56,764 nucleotides of DNA from Candidatus Tantalella remota (GTDB lineage: Bacteria; Omnitrophota; Gorgyraeia; Tantalellales; Tantalellaceae): positions 1 to 56,764 of the forward strand of contig JAVCCB010000082.1 in assembly GCA_030765685.1 (NCBI GenBank). The letters run 5' to 3'. The notes under the pieces are model-generated. The model ran no database searches and was not told where the DNA came from. It worked only from the letters and a program-made list of their open reading frames with translations. Shown piece after piece: positions 34,160 through 41,764 of this stretch. How positions within the stretch are numbered: position 1 is the first letter of the stretch; every line of letters begins with the position of its first letter. The position numbers were made by a program, and so were the translations under genes.

Positions 34160-35236
34160 TTATTTTTTCTTCAAAAGACTTTCAAACAGATCTATGAACT
34201 TCTCAGCAGTGCGGGTCGCTGAATGTTCTGCCAGGTAAATCTTTATGGCTTTCTGCTGCGCCTGGTATTTCGGCCCCTTTTCAAACACGTCCAGGATATT
34301 CTCCTCCAGATCATAATAATCGACATGTTCCAATATCTCATTATTAAAGGAGTCAGTGAAGTTGGATTTAAGCGAGAGGATCGGCGTCCCCGCGCCCATA
34401 CACTGGAATATAGTACTGCTCACAACGACCAGCGGCATGGACGGCTTGTTGTAAAGCATACAGTCCGACGCGTAAAGATACTTGTACAGGATATCCTGTT
34501 CGGGCGAGTCCTCGATTATCGTCATCTCGAACTTTGTCTTCCCCTGTATGTGCCTGAAATCTTCCAGAACTTTTTCGATCTCGGTCACGACAAGAAGCTG
34601 GATGTCGTATTTATCGGCCAGGCGGTCCAGGACCATAGCGGAGTTGACTGAATAATCCGCCGCGCCTCCGAAAACAAGCGCTATCTTTTTATCCGGAGAA
34701 AGTCCCAGCTCTTTTCTGGCCTGGGCCTGATCCCCTGGAGTGTAGGAACATGACGGGAACGGTATTATGCTGAGTTTCCCCTCCGGATATCCGTGTTTAA
34801 GGAAATTGAAATACCTCTTATCAAAACATACTACCTGGTCCCATTCAAATTTGAAGAATTCGGGTTTATCTGAGAGGTGTCCGTCGTGTATGACGTTTAC
34901 CGTTTTCGCGTGCTTTTTTATTTCGGGATAGATGTCGAGAAGATGCCCTAAGGGGAGCATACCAAGATCCTGCGCCACAAATATATCGTAGTTCTTCTTA
35001 AGGATAGGCCGGGTGTCCATCTGCGGGTTAGGCACCCCGTATACCGTAAAACATCTTGTGACATATTTCTCTTCCTCGGATGCTTTTTTGGTGATCGCCG
35101 TACCGTGAAAACTGTGTCTGTAAAAAGTAAATACATCAAGCTCGATGCCCATATCTACCCATGCCCTGCCTACCAGTTCGGCATGTACAGCCGCACCTGA
35201 ATCAGTGTTCCAGGAACCCATCATAGCGATTTTCAT
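34160..35236 (-). CDS. Glycosyltransferase, GT-B fold (GT4-like)
   Basis: A 358-residue retaining-type glycosyltransferase. Residues 1-20 (MKIAMMGSWNTDSGAAVHAE) form the acceptor-side loop typical of GT4 enzymes, and the C-terminal half has a nucleotide-sugar domain from KKIALVFGG onward. The usual GT4 EX7E donor motif is not obvious: the corresponding stretch is FQCMGAGTPILSLKS near 278, so the donor site is divergent. AGGAGGG precedes the ATG. It leads the minus-strand carbohydrate block (GT, GH130, glgP, membrane protein), divergent from the kinase-glycosyltransferase fusion. Confidence 0.85.
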   Translation of the reverse strand: MKIAMMGSWNTDSGAAVHAELVGRAWVDMGIELDVFTFYRHSFHGTAITKKASEEEKYVTRCFTVYGVPNPQMDTRPILKKNYDIFVAQDLGMLPLGHLLDIYPEIKKHAKTVNVIHDGHLSDKPEFFKFEWDQVVCFDKRYFNFLKHGYPEGKLSIIPFPSCSYTPGDQAQARKELGLSPDKKIALVFGGAADYSVNSAMVLDRLADKYDIQLLVVTEIEKVLEDFRHIQGKTKFEMTIIEDSPEQDILYKYLYASDCMLYNKPSMPLVVVSSTIFQCMGAGTPILSLKSNFTDSFNNEILEHVDYYDLEENILDVFEKGPKYQAQQKAIKIYLAEHSATRTAEKFIDLFESLLKKK

Positions 35237-35302
35237 TTTGCCCTCCTGTTAAAAATGCGGCGCGTGTTACTTGTAGTATAAAGAACAGTTTTGGAAAAAC
35301 CC

Positions 35303-35331
35303 TTGCGCTTTGTTAATATTATACGTAATAT
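35303..35331 (+). promoter_or_regulatory. Candidate promoter of the kinase-glycosyltransferase gene
   Basis: TTGCGC (35303-35308), 17-nt spacer, TAATAT (35326-35331). Initiation near 35338 would give a leader of about 75 nt. The region is divergent, so other arrangements are possible. Confidence 0.4.
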
Positions 35332-35411
35332 ATAGATTAAAAGGCAATGAAAATAATTTTTAAATTCTTAAATTTCCATTTTTAACTACAAATCATATTC
35401 AAGGTCCAATT

Positions 35412-37316
35412 ATGCATGGCGATAAACTCCTAATAAGAAAATACCACACTACCATAGCCGAAAAGATCGTCGGGATGGTCTTATCCGAAATAAGGCCCTC
35501 AGAAAAGTATGTCATTTCAGTTGCCGGAGAATCCGGATCCGGGAAATCCGAGGTTTGCCATGAAATATCGAAGACCCTTAATTCTGAAGGTATCGAATGC
35601 GTTACTATACACCTGGACGACTATTTTAAGATCCCCCCCAAGACCAATCCCATAAAACGACGTGAAGATATATCTATCGTGGGGACATCTGAGGTGAAGA
35701 TGTCCCTCCTTAACAAGCACATAAAAGAGTTCAAGGACACCTCGACCACAAAGATAGTCAAACCTCTGGTCTATTACAGGAAAAATATTATCGCGGAAGA
35801 AACCCTGGAGTGCAAAAACGCTCGGGTACTCCTCGTAGACGGTACATATACTACCCTGCTTAAAAAAGTAGACAAGAAAATATTCCTCTCGAGGACCCAC
35901 AGAGACACAAAAAAATCGAGACTGGCCCGCAAACGGGACAAGATAGACTCTTTCACGAAAAAGATATTGTCCATGGAGCATAAAATAATATTCGCGCATA
36001 AAAAGATCGCCGATATCATCGTGGATAAGGATTATAAGAACGTTACCCGCAAAGACAAGACTAAGAGGAACATCAAGCGGATCTGCATGCTGACCGTACA
36101 CGGATTCGTAGATCCTAAACCCGTCCTCGGAAAAACCGACACCGGCGGGCAGGTAACATATGTCCTTGAACTTTCAAAATCTCTAGCGAGAAAAGGCATA
36201 AAGGTCGATATATATACCCGCAAGTTCCAGAACAGGAAATCCATAGAACATGTCGCCCGGGGAGTCCGCATAATACGCATCCCCTGTGGCGGGAAAAAGT
36301 TTATAGAAAAGGAAAAACTTCTCCCCTATCTTGATACCTTCGTAAGGAACATGGATTCCTTCATCAAAAAAGAGAGACTGGAATACCAGATGTATCATTC
36401 CCATTACTGGGACGCCGGGTACGTCGCGATGAAACTCACCGAAAAACTGGATCAGTTCTTCGTTCATACATTCCATTCTCTGGGTGCCTGGAAAAGAGAA
36501 CACATGGGCGGAAATCCCAGGATAATGGAAAAAATGTACAATTTCAAGGAACGTATCCGCATAGAGAAACAGATATACAAAAAAACCCGCGCGCTCGTCA
36601 TGACCAGTACTGATATGATCCGCAGTTCAAAGAAATTCTACGACTATAAGGGTAAAAACAACATTATTATACCCGCGGGCGTTAATGTAAACATCTTCAG
36701 GCCGCTAAAAAGGGGCGAAAAAGAAAAGAAACTAGACGTCCCTCAGAACTATATCTTCTGGGTCGGACGTTTCGATACCAACAAGGGGCTCGATTATCTT
36801 TTAAAAGGGTTTGCTGAGGCCGTACATAAAACTAAAGACCTCTTCCTTGTTATAGGCGGTGGATCCAAGAATCCGATCCCCAAGGAGAAAAACCTGAGAA
36901 AAGAACTGAAAAAGATCATACACGCTAACAAACTCGAGAACAGGGTATTCTTCACCAGGCATGTAAAAGATTCTCTTATGCCCTCTTATTACAGAAAAGC
37001 TAAATTTTTCGTTCTTCCGTCAAAATTTGAGCCTTTCGGCATGACCGGCGCTGAAGCCATGGCCTGCGGAACACCTCTTATAGTAAGTCATCGAGCAGGC
37101 ATCAGGAAATACCTGAAAAACAAGGTCAACTGCCTCGTTGTAAACGCTTCCAATAAGAAAGATCTCGCCTGGGCCTATCAGGTACTCAACCGCAACGATC
37201 ATTTCCGCAAAAAAATAGCCGCTAACGGAAAGAAATTTGCCAGGCACGAGTTCAGCTGGAAGACCATCTCCGAAAAAAGCCTCATCTTCTACAACAAACT
37301 TCTCCGAGAACAATAA
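35412..37316 (+). CDS. Fusion of a uridine-kinase-like P-loop kinase and a sucrose-synthase-like glycosyltransferase
   Basis: The 634-residue product joins two enzymes. Residues ~30-200 are a P-loop kinase of the uridine kinase/phosphoribulokinase fold: Walker A VAGESGSGKSEV (37-48), substrate loop HLDDYFKIPPKT (67-78), Walker B-like LLVDGTY near 140 and an arginine-rich lid FLSRTHRDTKKSRLARKRDK near 158. Residues ~220-634 are a GT4 glycosyltransferase close to sucrose-phosphate/mannosylfructose-phosphate synthases: GKTDTGGQVTYVLELSKSLA, YHSHYWDAG, HTFHSLGAWKREH, VGRFDTNKGLDYLL and the donor motif EPFGMTGAEAMACGTPL. A weak AAGG ribosome site precedes the ATG. The kinase may make the phosphosugar acceptor used by the transferase; that is inference. 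Both halves look intact. Confidence 0.85.
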   Translation: MHGDKLLIRKYHTTIAEKIVGMVLSEIRPSEKYVISVAGESGSGKSEVCHEISKTLNSEGIECVTIHLDDYFKIPPKTNPIKRREDISIVGTSEVKMSLLNKHIKEFKDTSTTKIVKPLVYYRKNIIAEETLECKNARVLLVDGTYTTLLKKVDKKIFLSRTHRDTKKSRLARKRDKIDSFTKKILSMEHKIIFAHKKIADIIVDKDYKNVTRKDKTKRNIKRICMLTVHGFVDPKPVLGKTDTGGQVTYVLELSKSLARKGIKVDIYTRKFQNRKSIEHVARGVRIIRIPCGGKKFIEKEKLLPYLDTFVRNMDSFIKKERLEYQMYHSHYWDAGYVAMKLTEKLDQFFVHTFHSLGAWKREHMGGNPRIMEKMYNFKERIRIEKQIYKKTRALVMTSTDMIRSSKKFYDYKGKNNIIIPAGVNVNIFRPLKRGEKEKKLDVPQNYIFWVGRFDTNKGLDYLLKGFAEAVHKTKDLFLVIGGGSKNPIPKEKNLRKELKKIIHANKLENRVFFTRHVKDSLMPSYYRKAKFFVLPSKFEPFGMTGAEAMACGTPLIVSHRAGIRKYLKNKVNCLVVNASNKKDLAWAYQVLNRNDHFRKKIAANGKKFARHEFSWKTISEKSLIFYNKLLREQ

Positions 37317-37785
37317 GCGCAAACCGTGATCAGTAATCAAATGCTAGATCCTGGATTCTAGGTTGACTACAAATCCAAAACCCAAAGCCCAAAATCCAAA
37401 GGAAATCCAAATCATTAAATCCAAAATCGTCATTGCGCGTGTCCGCCATAGCTTCTTGTCCGCCAACTTGTCCGCCGACTTGTCCGCCGACTTGTCCGCC
37501 GTAGCCTTGGCGAAGGCGGAAGCCTTGGCGAAGGCGGAAGCCTTGGCGAAGGTGGAAGCCTTAGCGAAAGCGGATAGCGAAAGCGGGAGGGCACGTAGTG
37601 CCTGAAACCGGATGAGCTGAAAAAGGGAGCACAGAAAGGTTCCCCGTAATAAAATATAAATCAATGTAGGGAAGCAATCCCCATAAAAAAAATGGGCTCT
37701 TTGTACTGAATTTGCGTGTTTTGTCATTTGGATTTCTTTTGTCATTTGGATTTTGACATTTGGATTTTAATTTCGTTTAGGATAT
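37317..37785. repeat. Composite repeat block with expanded GC-rich arrays
   Basis: The block begins with GATGCTA-type words (about 37338-37362) and AAATCCA heptamers (about 37369-37425). About 37453-37500 is a 12-mer array (CTTGTCCGCCGA-type, four units), and 37503-37575 is an 18-mer array (AGCCTTGGCGAAGGCGGA-type, four units). 37585-37680 is a 96-nt segment whose inverted copy lies at 43538-43633, and about 37717-37770 is CATTTGG/ATTTTGA heptamers, the inverse of the first arm. The 133-residue open frame across it is low complexity and repeat-derived, so I do not call a gene. Confidence 0.82.
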
Positions 37786-37816
37786 AAAAAAACCCGGAGG
37801 GATCCTCCGGGTTTTT
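37786..37816 (-). terminator. Bidirectional intrinsic terminator
   Basis: AACCCGGAGG and CCTCCGGGTT pair perfectly around a three-base loop, with A-run and T-run on the two sides. It lies 25 nt downstream of the small basic protein gene and could also stop leftover plus-strand transcription. Confidence 0.88.
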
Positions 37817-37840
37817 ACTGTATGACCCACTTTATCTATA

Positions 37841-38155
37841 TTAGGCTTTTTTTGTAGTCTTTTTTGCAGCCGGCTTCCTGGCAGCGACCTTCTTCTTCTT
37901 GACCTTCGGTTCGGCTTTTTTGGGAGCCGCCTTTTTCTTGGGAGCAGCTTTTTTAGGCGCTGCCATCCTGGCTTCCTTGGCCTTCTTCTTCGCCGTTTCC
38001 GCTACAAGCTGCCTTATCTTAAGAGACGTCATTTTCTCGACAATTTTCTCATCGTGCCCGCCCTCTATGATACGCTTTTTCTGCGTCTTCAGTCTCTGTC
38101 TTTTTTTAGCGCCGCTTTTTTTAGGGCGTGATCTGAAATTTTTACGGGGTTTCAT
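37841..38155 (-). CDS. Lys/Ala-rich basic protein (histone H1-like tail)
   Basis: A 104-residue, very basic protein. Residues 1-60 (KPRKNFRSRPKKSGAKKRQR and a helical EKMTSLKIRQLVAETAKKK) look like a small folded nucleic-acid-binding domain; residues ~65-104 are AAPKK/KKAEPK repeats like the tails of bacterial histone H1-like proteins. Function may be nucleoid or RNA binding. An AAAAGGGAG site precedes the ATG and a strong terminator follows the stop, which supports a real, independently transcribed gene. The Lys-rich tail is low complexity, so homology searches on it would mislead. Confidence 0.75.
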   Translation of the reverse strand: MKPRKNFRSRPKKSGAKKRQRLKTQKKRIIEGGHDEKIVEKMTSLKIRQLVAETAKKKAKEARMAAPKKAAPKKKAAPKKAEPKVKKKKVAARKPAAKKTTKKA

Positions 38156-38173
38156 ACTTTTCTCCCTTTTATC

Positions 38174-38252
38174 TCGTATTCAGATGCTAGATACTGGATT
38201 CTTGATCCTAGTAAACTTTGAACGAGCATCTAGCATCAAGCATCTAGGATCT
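38174..38252. repeat. Inverted GATGCTA heptamer array
   Basis: AGATGCT/AGATACT units (about 38178-38206) face TAGCATC/AAGCATC units (about 38223-38250), an imperfect hairpin between the basic-protein gene and the second SpoIIE gene. Confidence 0.8.
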
Positions 38253-38313
38253 GGTTTGCTCGCTACATCGAGTTGATATTATACAATAATAATGTCTCTT
38301 TGCAACTGATTTT

Positions 38314-39726
38314 TTAAGTTTTGTTGGTCCCAAAAATGTTGCCCATAGCGGAAAATACAGGATGGCTGACCTTTATATCTATACTGAGCAGACACACATC
38401 GTCTTTAAATTTACCATCTTTGTAGGTGTTAAGTTCGTGTAACAGCTTATGATTAAACTCCTCTCCCGGAAAAGCGTGATTTTTACCCAGAAAACGCTCG
38501 ACCCTTGTCTTCCCGAATTCTTCCCCTTTAGAGTTATTGGCTTCGGTGACCCCGTCGGTAAAAAGCAGGATCTTGTCCCCCTTATCGAACTTGACGCTTT
38601 TCTGATGCACCTTATCGTCATCCATCGGGACTCCAAGCAAAGTAGCCTGTGAGGGCATCCCTATCACCTTGGATTCGCTTTTGCTATATAAATACTGTGT
38701 GGGATGGCCGTAATTGGAATACAGCATCTTCATCTTATAAAAATCCAGTAGCCCGCAGAAAGCGCTGAGAAACATATCCGACCCCTCAAAATCCTCCTTA
38801 ATGAAATTATTAAGCTCTTTAAGAAGCACTCCGGGGTCTTTTTCCTCTTTAGCAAGTCTTTCAAATTCGGCATGTACCCTGTTCACGAGCAGCGCGGCAG
38901 ACACACCGTGTCCGGTGACGTCGCTTATGATAAAAATGACCTTTTCTTTATCGAGAAACTCATATTTTACGTAGTCGCCGCCGATGTAATACACCGGAAG
39001 ATAGCTGACAGCCATTTCTATCTCTTCATTACTTGTGGACGGTGAAATAATAGTCTTATGCACCCGGGTGGCCCACTGGAGTTCCCTATCCACCTGGTCG
39101 TTCTTTTCCTGAACTTTTTTCAGCAGGACAAAGTTATCTATCACGCGAATAATGTCTTTTTTCCGGACGATCATACAAAGAACGGCAGCCATTGTCAGAA
39201 AGATCGCGCCATCGAGGTAATGGCTAAGGTCGTACATGACGGCAGAACTCGACTCCGCGGACTTTAGCAGAAGAAACTCTGTGCTGAACGCGATAAGATG
39301 CATCGCCCACACCAGGACTATCTCTACGGGGCGCCATGGAATGGTCATGATCACCAGAAAAAGAGTGAACATGAATACCGCCGTGCTCACTATCGCGCTT
39401 TCGGAATAATCGACACCGAGCCGCACTATAAGAGTAAGAAGAAACGCGGTAAAAAGATACGCGCATAACCGGGCACCGGCATACGTCTTCGTCTTCTGGT
39501 TGATATACAAAAGCAGCATACCGCCTATGACCAGGACTATTCCTAACAGTATTTCCAAAGGCATAAATTCTTCCGACTGCAGGATTGTACCTATGAGCGA
39601 CGCGAAAAAATACAGACCTATACTGAGCGCGCATAAGAGCCTTATCCTGCTCTTAATGAACAATATATGATCTTTAATAAATTCAGCGAAATATTGCGGG
39701 GGGATCCTGTCTTTTATATTTAACAT
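38314..39726 (-). CDS. Membrane PP2C (SpoIIE-type) phosphatase
   Basis: A 470-residue protein with about six membrane helices (~27-190) and a C-terminal SpoIIE/RsbU-type PP2C domain (~235-455). The metal and catalytic acids are present in YIGGDYVKYEF, IISDVTGHGVSAALL, LLFTDGVTEANN and KFKDDVCLLSI. There is no recognisable periplasmic sensor, so any signal would be perceived within the membrane. A conserved linker KVQEKNDQVDRELQWATRVHK precedes the phosphatase, as in other stage II E-type enzymes. It is a second candidate phosphatase for the STAS protein at 13942-14274. A TTGCCG/TATAAT promoter lies six bases before the ATG. Confidence 0.92.
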   Translation of the reverse strand: MLNIKDRIPPQYFAEFIKDHILFIKSRIRLLCALSIGLYFFASLIGTILQSEEFMPLEILLGIVLVIGGMLLLYINQKTKTYAGARLCAYLFTAFLLTLIVRLGVDYSESAIVSTAVFMFTLFLVIMTIPWRPVEIVLVWAMHLIAFSTEFLLLKSAESSSAVMYDLSHYLDGAIFLTMAAVLCMIVRKKDIIRVIDNFVLLKKVQEKNDQVDRELQWATRVHKTIISPSTSNEEIEMAVSYLPVYYIGGDYVKYEFLDKEKVIFIISDVTGHGVSAALLVNRVHAEFERLAKEEKDPGVLLKELNNFIKEDFEGSDMFLSAFCGLLDFYKMKMLYSNYGHPTQYLYSKSESKVIGMPSQATLLGVPMDDDKVHQKSVKFDKGDKILLFTDGVTEANNSKGEEFGKTRVERFLGKNHAFPGEEFNHKLLHELNTYKDGKFKDDVCLLSIDIKVSHPVFSAMGNIFGTNKT

Positions 39727-39732
39727 ACAAAT

Positions 39733-39761
39733 ATTATACTCGTACCAGTCATAATCGGCAA
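39733..39761 (-). promoter_or_regulatory. Promoter of the second SpoIIE gene (leaderless)
   Basis: Minus strand: TTGCCG (39756-39761), 17-nt spacer, TATAAT (39733-39738). Six bases separate the -10 from the ATG at 39726, so the message should begin at or beside the start codon. Confidence 0.65.
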
Positions 39762-39798
39762 CATTTCCTTGTCCTCGTATCGCGTTCTTATTTATATA

Positions 39799-39827
39799 TT
39801 GCCCCGGGGAAACACTTGTGATAGATT
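39799..39827 (+). promoter_or_regulatory. Promoter of the polyprenyl synthase operon (leaderless)
   Basis: TTGCCC (39799-39804), 17-nt spacer, TAGATT (39822-39827), then seven bases to the ATG at 39835. It is divergent from the SpoIIE promoter and has the same geometry. Confidence 0.55.
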
Positions 39828-39834
39828 ATTGAGC

Positions 39835-40905
39835 ATGTTCAGGAAACTAAAAAAAGACATAGACAAGGAGCTACGGTCCTTTCTGGAGGATAGTTCGAGA
39901 GGTCTTGACCTTAAACGCACCTCCCCCGAGCTGTATAAAGGCATAAAGGATTTTGTTCTTCGTGACGGCAAAAGAATACGGCCGATACTTTTCCTCATAG
40001 GATATCTGGGTTATTCCCGTAAAAGGAAGATCTCCAATAAGAAACTTATACGCTCTTCCCTGTCCATAGAACTCTTACACGATTTTCTTCTGGTGCACGA
40101 CGACGTCATCGATAACTCAGACCTCCGGCGCGGAAAACCTACTCTTCACAAAGTATTCAATACCATGCTGGGCAGAAGATCAAAAGACGAGCTCGGCGCG
40201 AGTCTAAGCATAGTGGCCGGCGACGTTATCTTCGCGATGGCCATAGAGGCCCTGCTCGCCTGCGACGAGACAGCTTCCCGGAAAGAAAAAGCGCTAGCGG
40301 AACTCATAAAAGCCACTTCCTCAACCGGTATCGGCGAATTCCTGGATGTTATCAATAACATAAAGAAAATAGATAAAGTCTCCCGCAAAGAGGTCTTTCT
40401 TACATATACGCTTAAGACCGCTAAATATACTTTTGAATGCCCGATGGTAATGGGGGCAATGCTCGCCGGCGCACCGGCAAAAGAGATATCCGCCCTTTCG
40501 AAGCTGGGTATTTCTCTGGGACAGGCTTTCCAGATACAGGATGACCTGCTGGACGTTTTTTCCTCCAGCAAAAAGATCGGCAAACCGGTCCTTTCGGACT
40601 TGAACGAATCAAAGAAAACTCTTCTTTTGTGGAAAACGTACAACACTCTTCCCGAAAAGGAAAAAAGATCCCTGAAACGGATCCTTGATAAGGAAAAAAA
40701 GTCTTATGCCGACCTTCTCAAGTTCCGTAAAATGATAAAAACCGTTGGTGCGGGCGAATATTGTATAAAAAAAGCGGACTCCCTCCTCTCGGACGCAGCA
40801 TCCACCCTTGAGAGCCTCCGTATAAACAAAAAATACAAGACCGCCCTCAAGAATGTCATGAAACTGTGGTTTGACAAGACCAGGGATATCAAAACCAGAA
40901 TATAA
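39835..40905 (+). CDS. Polyprenyl diphosphate synthase
   Basis: A 356-residue trans-prenyltransferase that extends allylic diphosphates with IPP. The start at 39835 matches the family N-terminus; the frame extends 22 codons further upstream across the promoter. Signatures: GKRIRPILFL near 48-57, first aspartate-rich motif HDDVIDNSDLRRGKPTLHK near 93-111, and second motif FQIQDDLLDVFS near 220. Chain length cannot be fixed from sequence; the residues before the first motif (HDFLLV) lack bulky aromatic pairs, which leans to a long product. ispH follows 10 nt later, so isoprenoid supply and elongation are in one operon. Confidence 0.94.
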   Translation: MFRKLKKDIDKELRSFLEDSSRGLDLKRTSPELYKGIKDFVLRDGKRIRPILFLIGYLGYSRKRKISNKKLIRSSLSIELLHDFLLVHDDVIDNSDLRRGKPTLHKVFNTMLGRRSKDELGASLSIVAGDVIFAMAIEALLACDETASRKEKALAELIKATSSTGIGEFLDVINNIKKIDKVSRKEVFLTYTLKTAKYTFECPMVMGAMLAGAPAKEISALSKLGISLGQAFQIQDDLLDVFSSSKKIGKPVLSDLNESKKTLLLWKTYNTLPEKEKRSLKRILDKEKKSYADLLKFRKMIKTVGAGEYCIKKADSLLSDAASTLESLRINKKYKTALKNVMKLWFDKTRDIKTRI

Positions 40906-40915
40906 TTATCTTCTC

Positions 40916-41764
40916 ATGAAAGTAAATGTCGCTAAAAGTTCAGGTTTCTGTTTTGGAGTAAGGCTGGCCAAAAAAAAGGCTAAGGACCTGGCCGCTAAAG
41001 GCCAACCCGTGCACGTTCTCGGTGATATAGTCCATAACACCTTCGTAGTATGCGAACTCGAAGAAAAAGGCGTAAAAAAAATAAAGCGCATACGCCCCGT
41101 AAAAAACTCCACCCTTATAATAAGAGCCCACGGAGCCACCAGCAAGACTTTTGACCGGGCAAAAAACTGCGGTTACCGTATAGTGGACGCCACATGCCCC
41201 AAAGTAAAAGATATCTACGAGATCGCCCGTAAGCTGGAAAAAGATAATACCATCATCATAATCGGCGACTCGGGACATGACGAAGTAAAAGGCATCGCCG
41301 GGCAGCTCAAAAAAAGACCTATAACTATAGAGTCTCCCCGCAATGTATCCGTTAAACGGTTAACACGCGTCAAAAAAGCCGCGGTGATAACCCAGTCTAC
41401 TCAGACCATGGACAACATAACAAAAATAATGGTACGCCTGAAGAAGATAATACCCGACGTAACGCTCCATAATACGACCTGCCGCACTACGCGTGTAAAA
41501 CAGAAAGAGATAGAATCACTTCCGGTACAAAACGACGTTGTCCTGATAATCGGTTCAAGAATAAGCGCTAACACTAAGAGGCTTTACCAGATATCCCGAA
41601 AGATAAACAAAAAGACCCACTGGATAGAATGCGCCAAAGACATAAAGAAGTCCTGGTTCTCTTCGGCTAAAAAAGTCGGCATCATGGCCGGTGCTTCGAC
41701 CCCTGACAATATCACGCAGGAAGTCGTTACAAAACTCGAACGTATGAAAACCTCTAAAAAATGA
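40916..41764 (+). CDS. ispH: 4-hydroxy-3-methylbut-2-enyl diphosphate reductase
   Basis: IspH (LytB) makes IPP and DMAPP in the last step of the MEP pathway with a 4Fe-4S cluster. Starting at 40916 gives 282 residues. The three cluster cysteines are in SGFCFGV (~12), DATCPKVKD near 94 and NTTCRTTRVKQKE near 194; HGATSK near 73 and GDSGHDEVKG near 120 carry active-site histidines, and AGASTPDNITQEVV closes the chain. No ribosome-binding site is evident, which fits reinitiation after the synthase stop 10 nt upstream. Its last codons overlap the next gene by ATGA. Confidence 0.97.
   Translation: MKVNVAKSSGFCFGVRLAKKKAKDLAAKGQPVHVLGDIVHNTFVVCELEEKGVKKIKRIRPVKNSTLIIRAHGATSKTFDRAKNCGYRIVDATCPKVKDIYEIARKLEKDNTIIIIGDSGHDEVKGIAGQLKKRPITIESPRNVSVKRLTRVKKAAVITQSTQTMDNITKIMVRLKKIIPDVTLHNTTCRTTRVKQKEIESLPVQNDVVLIIGSRISANTKRLYQISRKINKKTHWIECAKDIKKSWFSSAKKVGIMAGASTPDNITQEVVTKLERMKTSKK

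Noticed and set aside
37344..37745. 133-residue open frame with repeated AFAKAS/ADKSADK words
   Set aside because: It is produced by the 12-mer and 18-mer arrays and heptamers; no ribosome site and no domain. The similarity to a frame at 43467-43763 reflects the shared DNA repeat, with changes that do not spare amino acids.
40871..40906. TTGACA and TATAAT near the ispH start as a separate promoter
   Set aside because: The spacer would be 24 nt, too long for a normal promoter; reinitiation from the synthase gene is a simpler reading.
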